Shown here: positions 1 through 7,892 of the stretch, piece after piece
Numbering within the stretch: the first letter of the stretch is position 1
Layout of the letters: the number at the start of each line of letters is the position of its first letter
DNA from: an uncultured Porphyromonas sp.
GTDB taxonomy: Bacteria; Bacteroidota; Bacteroidia; Bacteroidales; Porphyromonadaceae
Assembly: GCA_905372565.1 (NCBI GenBank)
Contig: CAJPPK010000010.1
Coordinates: 1-54,171, forward strand
Reading direction: 5' to 3'
Length of the DNA: 54,171 nt
Made by a program: the position numbers and the translations under genes
The notes under the pieces: generated by a model
What the model was told of the DNA's origin: nothing
Databases searched by the model: none
What the model saw: the letters and a program-made list of their open reading frames with translations, nothing else

Positions 1-1
1 A

Positions 2-765
2 CAGATCAGCGCTTGCGTTGACTGGCGAGGTATTCGCACACTACTCAACAAGAAGTATACAAAGACCCAGAACGCCACAGGCAATCCAGCCTATGATGCC
101 TTGATGATGTTCAAGATCCTACTGCTTCAGACCTGGTACGGCCTGAGTGATTACGAAGTCGAAGAACGGATCAACGACTCCCTCCTCTTCAGCGAATTCC
201 TCCTCTTGGATATGGGCCTTCCAGCTCCAGACCACAGCACCATCTGTCGCTTTCGCGCTGAACTGACGCGCTTGGGGATTATGGACAAGCTCCTTAGCGA
301 GCTGAATAAGCAGTTCAAGAAGCACGGGATTAGCCGTATTGACCAAGGGGCTATCGTGGATGCGAGCATTGTGGATAGCCCGCACGCTCCCGATGGAAGT
401 ATCCTCATCGAAGTGGCAGACGACCGAGAGGACTTGCGCACCGAAGAAGAGCAAGCCCAAGAGCAGGCTTATCAGATTGTAGCAAGAAGAACTCGGCTTG
501 TTTGCTTGAGCGCGGCTTGATTGATGGGATTATGCTCAAGGTGTAGAAAGGGATGAAACTGACAGAGCGACAACGTGAACTGAATAATGCCATCAGCAAA
601 ATGCGCTGTTTAATCGAGCGTACCTTCGGAGTATCCGAAGGTGGTTTTCAGGAGGGCGATGTCACTACCGAGGACTTGAGAGCACATGCGCAGAATATCA
701 TGGAAGCTATGGCATACAATCTGAAGAGTATGCCTGGGCTTCTTGTGCTCCAGAGCATCAAATAA
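2..765 (+). pseudogene. IS5-group transposase, decayed and cut by the window edge
   Basis: The frame is open from the first bases of the window, so the gene begins upstream. It continues through a typical IS5/ISPg-like N-terminal half: a WYGLSDYEVEERI segment, then DHSTICRFR, then IDQGAIVDASIVDSP. The middle catalytic part is missing: after about position 475 the reading frame jumps, and the C-terminal part resumes in another frame (ERGLIDGIM) and is broken by a TAG at 544-546. The end (LTERQRELNNAISKMRCLIERTFG) runs to TAA at 763-765. An internal deletion, a frameshift and a stop make it non-functional. A DDE transposase normally cuts and pastes its own element; this one cannot. Full-length family members are about 350 residues, and well under 260 remain visible here. 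Confidence 0.85.
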
Positions 766-778
766 CGCAGAAAAGTCC

Positions 779-807
779 CCTCTCGGGAGGGTTATCCTCC
801 CGAGAGG
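779..807. terminator. Strong hairpin after the transposase remnant
   Basis: Perfect 12-bp arms (779-790 and 796-807) enclose a 5-nt loop. On the minus strand a short T-rich stretch follows; on the plus strand no T-run follows. It may be a terminator of the insertion element or shield the next operon from read-through. Confidence 0.6.
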
Positions 808-962
808 AGCAAGGGGGAGAGACAGGCATCTCACTTCTCAGCCTAAAGACTCCGAAGTTCGGTGAAGGAAGGTGCAAGCTGTGAAGAGATGGGCTTGCGC
901 AATGGTCTCAACCAGTTAAGAAGGTCTCAAGGGAGCGGGCTCCACATGCAGGGGAGCATCAT
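808..962. other. Intergenic flank of the IS remnant
   Basis: I see no gene, repeat or structured RNA here. It probably contains the right end of the insertion element, but I could not identify a terminal inverted repeat because the left end lies outside the window. Confidence 0.4.
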
Positions 963-970
963 TATTTTTG
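963..970 (+). promoter_or_regulatory. Bacteroidetes -7 box (TATTTTTG) of the MFS/GH130 operon
   Basis: Matches TAnnTTTG, the sigma-ABfr -7 consensus. It lies about 90 bases before the ATG chosen for the transporter. A convincing -33 box was not seen. Confidence 0.5.
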
Positions 971-1060
971 GTAATTTTAGAGTGAAATTGTACGCCCCGA
1001 AGATCGAGGCAGGCGGTGAATGACCTCATGCCATCGAAAGCAAGGATAGTCCAACCAGAC

Positions 1061-2326
1061 ATGAATAAGAAAATTAACCCTATCGCTTGGGTGCCAAGCG
1101 TCTACTTTGGGATGGGGCTGCCCTATGTTGCCCTCTCGATCGTCTCTGTCCTGATGTTCACTGACCTGGGGGTCGGTAAAGAGGATGTCACCTTCTGGAC
1201 AAGTCTACTCGTCTTACCCTGGTCACTGAAGCCCCTCTTTAGCCTCTGTATGGAGCTCTTCGGCACGAAGCGTCAATATGTATTCTTGACCGAGGCGATC
1301 ACAGCTCTCATGTTTGGGCTCGTATGCTTCGCTCTCCCTCTACCTAGCTTCTTCGCCATTGCCTTAGCCTTCATGGGAGTACTCGCCATCAGTGGATCGA
1401 TGCACGACATCGCTGGCGACGGTCTCTATATGCAGGAGCTCTCAAGCAGTGAGCAGGGGGTCTATGCTGGATGGCAAGGAGCCTTCTATAATCTGGCCAA
1501 GATCCTGACCAACGGAGGACTAGTCTACCTCGCAGGTTACCTATCGAAGAGCATGGGTCTAGAGAAGTCCTGGATGGTGATCATGGCGATCTGTGCAGGT
1601 CTGATGCTAGCCCTCTCACTCTATCACATGTTTGTCCTACCGAAGGAAACGGCCAAGGAGAAGCGATCGGCTCAAGAGAGCTGGGAGGAGATGCTCGAAG
1701 TCATCCGCACCTTCTTTGTCAAGAAGCATATCTGGCTTTACCTCGTCTTCATCTTCCTCTATCGTCTAGGCGAAGGTCTGGCTATGAAGATCGCACCGAT
1801 CTTTCTCAAAGATCCGATCCTAAAAGGAGGCGTCGGGCTATCCAATGAAAACTATGGTCTCATCTATGGTACGGCAGGTACGATCGCCTTTATCCTCGGA
1901 TCCATCCTCTCGGGCTACTACATCGCTAAGTTTGGGCTCAAGAAGACGCTCTTTTCGCTCGTCTGCATCTTCAACATCCCCTTTGCCGTATACCTGATTT
2001 TTGCTCTCTTCCAGCCACAGAATCTGTGGTGGATCGCCACGGGCATTGTCTTCGAGTACTTCAGTTATGGCTTTGGCTTTGTAGGGATCACCCTCTTCAT
2101 GATGCAGCAGATCGCCCCTGGGAAGTATCAAATGGCGCACTACGCCTTCGCCAATAGTCTGATGAACCTCAGCGTCATGGTACCTGGGATGATCAGTGGG
2201 AAGCTAGCCACAACACTAGGGTATCAGGGCTTCTTCGTCCTCGTCCTCGTCGTGACGATCCCAGCCATTGTACTAAGTCTACGCCTCCCCTTCGTACACA
2301 CTCCCGAAGCGAAGGAGGTCGTCTAA
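1061..2326 (+). CDS. MFS sugar transporter of a mannoside phosphorylase operon
   Basis: A 421-residue polytopic membrane protein of about 12 hydrophobic segments, of the major facilitator type found beside GH130 phosphorylases in Bacteroidetes. It likely brings a mannose-containing disaccharide across the inner membrane by ion symport. Recognisable stretches are the N-terminal NPIAWVPSVYFGMGLP, the HDIAGDGLYM loop and the GWQGAFYNLAKI helix. The ATG at 1061 (MNKKINP) is preferred over the in-frame one at 1016, because family members start there and the extra 15 residues are not conserved in character. It sits 33 bases before the GH130 gene, with which it forms an operon ending in a strong terminator. 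The substrate is inferred from the neighbour, not from the transporter. Confidence 0.8.
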   Translation: MNKKINPIAWVPSVYFGMGLPYVALSIVSVLMFTDLGVGKEDVTFWTSLLVLPWSLKPLFSLCMELFGTKRQYVFLTEAITALMFGLVCFALPLPSFFAIALAFMGVLAISGSMHDIAGDGLYMQELSSSEQGVYAGWQGAFYNLAKILTNGGLVYLAGYLSKSMGLEKSWMVIMAICAGLMLALSLYHMFVLPKETAKEKRSAQESWEEMLEVIRTFFVKKHIWLYLVFIFLYRLGEGLAMKIAPIFLKDPILKGGVGLSNENYGLIYGTAGTIAFILGSILSGYYIAKFGLKKTLFSLVCIFNIPFAVYLIFALFQPQNLWWIATGIVFEYFSYGFGFVGITLFMMQQIAPGKYQMAHYAFANSLMNLSVMVPGMISGKLATTLGYQGFFVLVLVVTIPAIVLSLRLPFVHTPEAKEVV

Positions 2327-2359
2327 TCTGTCTTATCCATCACCCTATATTTATAACGA

Positions 2360-3358
2360 ATGAGCAAGATCAAGATCGTTGGGCAAAGCCTGCCCGATAT
2401 GCCTTGGGAAGACCGCCCCGAAGGCTGTAAGGATACTGTCTGGCGCTACAGCGCTAATCCCATCATCCCACGCGACCTACTCCCTACCTCTAACAGCATC
2501 TTCAATAGTGCTGTCGTTCGCTTCGGAGAAGGTTACGCTGGAGTCTTCCGCTGTGATGACACCAATCGTCGTATGCGCCTGCATGTCGGCTTCAGCGATG
2601 ACGCGATCAACTGGAACATCAATCCCGAGCCTCTGAAGTTCGAATGCAAGGACAAGGAGATCGGAGAATGGGTCTATGGCTACGATCCTCGTGTCGTCTT
2701 CATCGAAGACCGCTACTACGTGACGTGGTGTAATGGCTACCATGGCCCTACGATCGGTGTCGCCTATACCTTTGACTTCAAGACCTTCCACCAGCTGGAG
2801 AATGCATTCCTGCCCTTCAATCGTAATGGAGTGCTCTTCCCTCGCAAGATCGATGGGAAGTTCGCTATGCTGAGCCGTCCTAGCGATAATGGTCACACGC
2901 CTTTCGGTGACATCTTCTATAGCGAGTCGCCTGACCTCGAGTTCTGGGGTCGTCATCGTCATGTCATGAGCCCTGCTCCCTTTGAGGATAGCGCTTGGCA
3001 GTGCACCAAGATCGGTGCGGGTCCTATCCCCATCGAGACTAGTGAGGGCTGGCTCTTGATCTACCACGGGGTACTCGCATCGTGCAATGGCTTCGTCTAT
3101 GCATTCGGATCTGCACTCCTGGATCTAGACGAGCCTTGGAAGGTAAAGTTCCGCTCAGGTCCTTACCTCATCTCGCCTCGTGAGCAGTACGAGTGCATGG
3201 GTGACGTACCTAACGTGACCTTCCCCTGTGCCGCACTACATGATGCCGACACAGGTCGTATCGCTATCTACTACGGCTGTGCGGATACCGTGACGGGTCT
3301 GGCCTTTGGCTATATCGATGAGATCGTAGAGTTCACCAAGAAGAACTCGATCATCTAA
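2360..3358 (+). CDS. GH130 family phosphorylase, probably beta-1,4-mannosyl-N-acetylglucosamine phosphorylase
   Basis: This 332-residue soluble five-bladed propeller enzyme cleaves a beta-mannoside with inorganic phosphate to give alpha-mannose-1-phosphate. GH130 signatures visible are WRYSANPIIPRD (about 28-39), the catalytic-acid region GYDPR with Asp109, FPRK (160-163), SRPSDNGHTP, and the phosphate-binding part with Lys217, GAGPIP and His236. From memory the sequence resembles Bacteroides BT1033, which acts on Man-beta-1,4-GlcNAc, the core of N-glycans, more than the mannosylglucose phosphorylases, which are about 390 residues. No secretion signal is present, so it acts in the cytoplasm on the sugar supplied by the upstream transporter. 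The family assignment is firm; the exact acceptor sugar is inference. Confidence 0.85.
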   Translation: MSKIKIVGQSLPDMPWEDRPEGCKDTVWRYSANPIIPRDLLPTSNSIFNSAVVRFGEGYAGVFRCDDTNRRMRLHVGFSDDAINWNINPEPLKFECKDKEIGEWVYGYDPRVVFIEDRYYVTWCNGYHGPTIGVAYTFDFKTFHQLENAFLPFNRNGVLFPRKIDGKFAMLSRPSDNGHTPFGDIFYSESPDLEFWGRHRHVMSPAPFEDSAWQCTKIGAGPIPIETSEGWLLIYHGVLASCNGFVYAFGSALLDLDEPWKVKFRSGPYLISPREQYECMGDVPNVTFPCAALHDADTGRIAIYYGCADTVTGLAFGYIDEIVEFTKKNSII

Positions 3359-3380
3359 GCCCACGGCACTGCCCGAAAGC

Positions 3381-3423
3381 TATCCGCCCCAGAGAGTCGT
3401 CACTCTCTGGGGCGGATATTTTT
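3381..3423 (+). terminator. Rho-independent terminator of the MFS/GH130 operon
   Basis: Perfect 17-bp arms (3381-3397, 3402-3418) with a 4-nt loop, followed directly by a run of T. It also lies just downstream of the convergent pabC gene. Confidence 0.85.
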
Positions 3424-3450
3424 ATGTACTCTAGCCATGGATCGCAGGAG

Positions 3451-4086
3451 CTAGTCAAGCGATCGGAGTGCATTGATGAGGTAGACAGCACGAGATCGGC
3501 CGAGATCTTCAAGCACGAGATCAGCCTCTTGGATGCGTCCCTCGTCCAGTAGAGATGCCCGCCGTGTACCAGCGAGCAAAGGATGTCTAGGTGTCATCAG
3601 CCCTTCAGGAAGATCTAAGACCACATTCGTAAAGGTCGTATCCGTTAGCTCCCCCGAAGATCGATAGAAGATCGGCTCTTCATCTGCACCCAAACGAGAA
3701 GACACCTCCGCAAAAAAGGAGCGGTCAGCATACTTATAAGTATAGTCGAAGTCGGATGGTAGCTCTATCGGGACTAAGTGCCGTACGCTTCGTCGGTGAT
3801 AGGGGATCAGGCGAACGGCTTCGATCCCCCTAGGAGTATAGGTCAAGGTAAGACGATGGATCTGCTGGCAAGCCTCTTGGCTCAGCGTCCTAAGGCAGGA
3901 AGTGACACATCGTTCGGCTTCCTCCAAGACCAGCGAGGGAGAAGGTGCCCCGAAGGCTTCGAGTGTCTGAAGCATCCGAGTGAGATGACGCTCTGCACAT
4001 ATGGCTAAGCCTCCCTCGACGGCGAGCGTCTCGATGAAGCGAGCTTCGGATACTAAGCGTGGGGGATATAGATCTTCTGTAGGCAT
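3451..4086 (-). CDS. pabC: Aminotransferase class IV, probable 4-amino-4-deoxychorismate lyase
   Basis: A 211-residue class IV PLP enzyme of the short form usual in Bacteroidetes. PabC removes pyruvate from aminodeoxychorismate to give p-aminobenzoate for folate. The start FIETLAVEGG, the YKYADRSF stretch that should hold the PLP lysine, the substrate-loop region GELTDTTFTNVV, and the end PLLAGTRRASLL are typical. The ATG at 4086 overlaps the 3' end of pabB by 34 bases, so the two are translationally coupled, and pairing with pabB supports the assignment over a branched-chain or D-amino-acid aminotransferase. It is the last gene of the minus-strand operon that starts at tsaD. Confidence 0.8.
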   Translation of the reverse strand: MPTEDLYPPRLVSEARFIETLAVEGGLAICAERHLTRMLQTLEAFGAPSPSLVLEEAERCVTSCLRTLSQEACQQIHRLTLTYTPRGIEAVRLIPYHRRSVRHLVPIELPSDFDYTYKYADRSFFAEVSSRLGADEEPIFYRSSGELTDTTFTNVVLDLPEGLMTPRHPLLAGTRRASLLDEGRIQEADLVLEDLGRSRAVYLINALRSLD

Positions 4087-5060
4087 TCGTGATACTCGGC
4101 TTCACACTGGCTATGGATCGTGATTCCTCCCCCTGAGCGATAGTAATAGCTCCCCGAAGGTGTCTGCTCTACATAGCGAATAAGGACAGCGGTATCCAGA
4201 TCCTTACCATCAAAGTAACCGGTGATCCCGGTATAGAAGCCACGCTTCTCGCCCTCTGCCTCTCGGATCAACTCGAGTGTCCGAGCCTTAGGTGCACCAC
4301 TGATGGATCCAGCTGGCAGGAGTGGTAAGAGGAGCTGTGCGATATCGAAGGTCTCCGCCGAGCGATCCACCTTCCCCGTGATCTCCGAGCTCATCTGAAG
4401 GAGTTCCCCTCTTGAGGTATGGAGGGCGGAGAGGTACTTGAAGCGCTTGACACGGACGCCGAGAGCCACTTGATTGAGGTCGTTTCGCATGAGATCTACG
4501 ATCGTATGGTGCTCACATCCCTCTTTGTAGTCGCTACGTAGCAGATCGGCAGCATGAGGCAGGGTGGCATCGATGGTTCCCTTCATCGGATGAGTCGATA
4601 GCTCCTCTCCTCTTAATGTGATAAAGCACTCGGGAGAGAAGGAGACGAAGCGACCAGGTAAGAGGACACGATAGGTCGCATGACTGGAGAGGTAAATATC
4701 TTCTAGTCCTGCTGTCGTACTTATCGGAGTCTTGAGAGTCAGGTTCGCGAGGAACGAATCCCCCTGCTGTAGACCCTGCTGAATGATCGAGAAACGCTGA
4801 CTATAATGCTCCAGCCCCTCTGGCTGGAGAGACAGATCGATCGCCCCTTTCTTCCCCTCGGGGTCAGGCGTCTTCCCTGCAGGGAAATCGAAAAAGATCT
4901 CTCCCGTAGGCTGACGGATAGGATCGAGATAGCAATATCCCTCCTGTAGCTCGAAGTCTAGGAGGAAGAAACAAGGAGTCCCCGCCCGCATCGCCCGCTG
5001 GAGCTGGGCAAGGACGGCGAGGACTTCGGCCGAAGGACTAGGTAGTGTAGCGTGCTTCAT
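4053..5060 (-). CDS. pabB: Aminodeoxychorismate synthase component I
   Basis: A 335-residue chorismate-binding enzyme that aminates chorismate using ammonia from a PabA partner. Motifs, numbered from the ATG at 5060: MKGTID (159-164), HTIVDLMRNDLN (185-196), PAGSISGAPK (249-258), GFYTGITGYFDG, and a final YRSGGGI. It lacks the long N-terminal region of anthranilate synthase TrpE, in keeping with the compact Bacteroidetes PabB. The start ATG at 5060 overlaps the stop of the upstream S1 gene in a TGATG arrangement, so the alternative GTG at 5063 is less likely. No pabA glutamine amidotransferase gene is in the window. p-Aminobenzoate made with PabC feeds folate synthesis. Confidence 0.88.
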   Translation of the reverse strand: MKHATLPSPSAEVLAVLAQLQRAMRAGTPCFFLLDFELQEGYCYLDPIRQPTGEIFFDFPAGKTPDPEGKKGAIDLSLQPEGLEHYSQRFSIIQQGLQQGDSFLANLTLKTPISTTAGLEDIYLSSHATYRVLLPGRFVSFSPECFITLRGEELSTHPMKGTIDATLPHAADLLRSDYKEGCEHHTIVDLMRNDLNQVALGVRVKRFKYLSALHTSRGELLQMSSEITGKVDRSAETFDIAQLLLPLLPAGSISGAPKARTLELIREAEGEKRGFYTGITGYFDGKDLDTAVLIRYVEQTPSGSYYYRSGGGITIHSQCEAEYHECLQKIYIPHA

Positions 5061-5908
5061 CACTTCAGTCGCACCTCGGTGGGCGACAGAACTACCTGCT
5101 TAGCCTTATAGAGTGATCCAAGAGCCATCTTGAAGGTCTTCTTGCTCATCTTCGTTAAGCGGTAGATAGCTTCGGGACTACTCTTATCACCGATAGGGAG
5201 ACTTCCGCCTTGCTCCTTGATGAGGGAGAGTAGGCGCTGGCTCTCCCCGTCCATCTTTGCATAGCCGACGGGCGTTAGGGAGAGGTCTACCTTATTATCC
5301 TCACGGACACGGACGACATAGGCTGTAAGCGACTCGCCTCGACGAAGCATACGGGGGGTATCATCGGTATAGAGCATTCCCCAGTGCCGGCGCTCGACGA
5401 CGACACGGTAGCCTAGCTCATGCTGCTCAGTCACCAAGGTCTGGACGGCCTGCCCAGGCGAATAAGAGGCCGGAGTATTATCGAGGTGCTTCTGAAGGCG
5501 TGCCGACCCGACGATCTTACCACTCAGCTGATCGATGTAGAGGAAGACGATATAGCTGTAGCCCTCCTGCATCTTCGTAGTCTGCTCACGGAATGGAACG
5601 AAGAGATCCTTATGTATCCCCCACTCTAGAAAAGCCCCAGCCTCGGTGACACTAGAGCATCGGAGATAGGCTACCTGCCCGACCTCAGCTAGCGGGGTAA
5701 GGGTCGTCGCGATGAGTCGCCCCTCGTTATCGTGGTAGACGAAGACCTTCACGAGGTCTCCCTCCTTAGCTCCTTCGGGTAAATAGCGTATGGGCAGGAG
5801 GATGTCTTGTACACCTCCGTCGAGGTAAGCACCGATGGAGACTAGGCGTAGGATCGGGAGTTCCTGTAGGCGTCCCAGCTGATAGGTGGATATAGGAGTA
5901 GCGTCCAT
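5060..5908 (-). CDS. CvfB-like S1 domain RNA-binding protein
   Basis: A 282-residue soluble protein with the layout of the CvfB/YitL family: repeated S1-type OB folds, then a C-terminal winged helix. Visible pieces are a first S1-like unit (about 14-75, GAYLDGGVQDILLPIRYLP), a second (76-140, GAFLEWGIHKDLFVPFREQ), a third less conserved one (about 150-215) ending KVDLSLTPVGYAKM, and the winged helix near 225-280 (YRLTKMSKKTFKMALGSLYKA). Family members bind RNA and affect expression of virulence or stress genes in Gram-positives; the role in Bacteroidetes is unknown. It overlaps pabB by one base and follows the PDZ gene by 12 bases, inside the tsaD-pabC operon. Confidence 0.8.
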   Translation of the reverse strand: MDATPISTYQLGRLQELPILRLVSIGAYLDGGVQDILLPIRYLPEGAKEGDLVKVFVYHDNEGRLIATTLTPLAEVGQVAYLRCSSVTEAGAFLEWGIHKDLFVPFREQTTKMQEGYSYIVFLYIDQLSGKIVGSARLQKHLDNTPASYSPGQAVQTLVTEQHELGYRVVVERRHWGMLYTDDTPRMLRRGESLTAYVVRVREDNKVDLSLTPVGYAKMDGESQRLLSLIKEQGGSLPIGDKSSPEAIYRLTKMSKKTFKMALGSLYKAKQVVLSPTEVRLK

Positions 5909-5920
5909 AGAGAAAAGGAG

Positions 5921-7342
5921 TTAGTCTAGGATGAGCGTCGTCTCATCTCTGAGCTCGGGAGGGATGCTGAGGCTGTAGCGCTTCCCATTGCGCTCGATGT
6001 CGAGAAGCAGGAGGGTATGCTCGCTATCATTGACGTAAGGGCGGAAGAAAAAGAGGTAGCTGAAGATGGACTCCTCGGGAGACTTCTCTAGAGCCTTACG
6101 TACCGCTGCGTAGCTCTTCTTCTCCCATGGGCGTAGGTTAGGAGCTAGCTCGGCGGTCTGGCGGTAGCGGAAGGTGTCACCGAGGAAGCTCTGATAGGCC
6201 TCAGAGAGACGTTTCAGATCGGTCTGGCTAAAGGGCTTGCCATTGATGCTATGGATATAGTCGCCACTACGTAGACCAGCCTTGAAGGCAGGAGAGCCCT
6301 CCACGACATCAGCGATCCGATTCATCTGACGCAGGTCATAGACGATCCCCGTATAGAGGTAGCGCAGGCTCTGGTAGTGGTAGGACACCGGTGACGAGCT
6401 AGGTGCATAGGGAAAAGACTGAAGCATCACCGGTAGAGCACTCGCAGCATACGTTGGGAGGGTTATCGCTTCGCTAAGACGCTCCTTGGATTCACAGCTC
6501 CAGAGGATTTGGTTGGGCTTCCCCGCCGGAGTCACCTGCAGAGTCAGATTCAGATCATAGGCACTCCCTGCCGTAGACGTACTCGGTAGGAGAGGCAAGA
6601 CCTGCAGCCCTCGTGACTGAGGCTCGTAGCGTAGGCTCGTCTCTGGCTGGGTCGCATCCCGACGGCTATCTTGACTTGGCTGGAGACTATAGAAGGTCTC
6701 GACGATAAGCTCTGCTCCCATATCTACCTGCTTAAGCCCTCGTGCCTCTAGGAGCTTAGCTATCTCGGCATAGATCGGCTTGTCCATGGCTTCATTACCC
6801 GAGTTAGAGGGAGCGAAGGCAAAGGTCCTCACCACCTCCCATGGATAGTTAACCTGGGCACGGAAGGTGAAGGGATAGCTTAGCTGCTGCGTCGTGGCAT
6901 CCAGCTGGCTATATCCTGCGAAGGCTACGGCTAGCTCCGCCTCGGTAGCGGTCTGAGCCCCCTTACAATAAGGACGAAGCAGCGTCGTCGCACTCCCTGC
7001 CCCTAGACGCTCTAGGGTAATGAGATGCTCGGCCACAGGACGCACAAGGAGCTCACTGACCTCTCTACTTGAGCGACCAGAGGTAGACACCCCATCGATC
7101 GCCGTGATGACATCGCCAGCTCTTAGTCCTGCGATCGAAGCCGGACTATAGGGCAAGACTCCCGTAAGTACGGGATACCCCTTCCCCCATCCCATAGGTG
7201 ATCCCATCTGATAGTGGATCCCTAGACGACAGCGCTCCTGCGCCTGGAGCGAGGGAGAGGATAGGACGAGGGCTGTAAGCCCTAGAGCGAGCCCCAGAGA
7301 GGAGAAGCTAGGGGAAAGCAACGATCGAGTCAAATTCTTCAT
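5921..7342 (-). CDS. Secreted protein with two PDZ domains
   Basis: A 473-residue protein with an N-terminal signal peptide (hydrophobic stretch about 10-30, ending near LQAQ), so it is periplasmic or surface exposed. A PDZ domain follows at once (LGIHYQMGSP... GVLPYSPASIAGLRAGDVITAIDG). A central domain of about 200 residues (starting around TFRAQVNYPWEVVRTFAFAP) resembles the DUF4136 type. A second PDZ lies near residue 340 (RIADVVEGSPAFKAGLRSGDYIHSINGKPF). No protease Ser-His-Asp signature is visible, so it is probably a binding or scaffold protein rather than a DegP- or CtpA-like enzyme. The ATG at 7342 is preferred over the upstream TTG at 7351. It lies 20 bases after pncC in the same operon; its function is unknown. 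Confidence 0.7.
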   Translation of the reverse strand: MKNLTRSLLSPSFSSLGLALGLTALVLSSPSLQAQERCRLGIHYQMGSPMGWGKGYPVLTGVLPYSPASIAGLRAGDVITAIDGVSTSGRSSREVSELLVRPVAEHLITLERLGAGSATTLLRPYCKGAQTATEAELAVAFAGYSQLDATTQQLSYPFTFRAQVNYPWEVVRTFAFAPSNSGNEAMDKPIYAEIAKLLEARGLKQVDMGAELIVETFYSLQPSQDSRRDATQPETSLRYEPQSRGLQVLPLLPSTSTAGSAYDLNLTLQVTPAGKPNQILWSCESKERLSEAITLPTYAASALPVMLQSFPYAPSSSPVSYHYQSLRYLYTGIVYDLRQMNRIADVVEGSPAFKAGLRSGDYIHSINGKPFSQTDLKRLSEAYQSFLGDTFRYRQTAELAPNLRPWEKKSYAAVRKALEKSPEESIFSYLFFFRPYVNDSEHTLLLLDIERNGKRYSLSIPPELRDETTLILD

Positions 7343-7362
7343 CACGCACAAGTCAGCATTAT

Positions 7363-7866
7363 CTATTTATCGTGTCGGCTCAGGATGGCTTCGGTCATCC
7401 GAAGCGCTTCCGTAGTAGCCTGGAGGATGATCGACTCTCGATCGCCCTCGAAGTGATAGGTCTTTGCCTGCGAATGCACCAGTCCTTCTTCTCGCCAGGT
7501 CACCGCTAGGCAGACCATACCTACAGGATGTCCCTCCTCGGCACCGCCCGGTCCTGCGAGACCAGTACTAGCGATACCGATATTTGTCCCAAGGCGCTCC
7601 ATGACACCACGAGCCATCGCTGAGGCGACGGCCTCACTCACCACATGGTGAGCTAGGATAAGCTCGGCGGGGACGCCTAGGAGCTTCGTCTTGAGCTCCG
7701 TCGCATAGGCGACGATCCCACCTCTTAGGTAGGACGAAGCACCAGCTACCTGTCCTAGGGTCGCAGCGATGCGCCCCGTAGTACAGCTCTCGGCTGTCGC
7801 TACGGTAAGTCCTCGCTCTTGGAGGAACGCTCGTAGTCGGGGCGAAAGGGCAGGGAGGGAGGCCAT
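7363..7866 (-). CDS. pncC: CinA C-terminal family nicotinamide-nucleotide amidohydrolase
   Basis: A 167-residue stand-alone CinA C-terminal domain. The family deamidates NMN to NaMN in pyridine nucleotide salvage. Seen: the TVATAESCTTGRIAATL motif with the conserved ES.T.G (about 21-37), GGIVAYATELKTKLLGV, the GIASTGLAGPGGAEEGHPVG loop, and the end DRESIILQATTEALRM. There is no N-terminal MoCF-like domain, as in E. coli YgaD/PncC. It sits 26 bases after tsaD in the same minus-strand operon, a pairing common in Bacteroidetes. Confidence 0.85.
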   Translation of the reverse strand: MASLPALSPRLRAFLQERGLTVATAESCTTGRIAATLGQVAGASSYLRGGIVAYATELKTKLLGVPAELILAHHVVSEAVASAMARGVMERLGTNIGIASTGLAGPGGAEEGHPVGMVCLAVTWREEGLVHSQAKTYHFEGDRESIILQATTEALRMTEAILSRHDK

Positions 7867-7892
7867 AATCCTATAGCTTAGGGGCTCGGGGG

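Noticed and set aside
1016..1060. Earlier ATG for the MFS transporter at 1016
   Set aside because: The added residues show no transporter-like sequence, and family members begin near MNKKINPIAWVP.
2477..3067. A 196-codon open frame on the minus strand opposite the GH130 gene
   Set aside because: Its protein is low in hydrophobic pattern, resembles no family and mirrors the codon bias of the strongly supported plus-strand enzyme.
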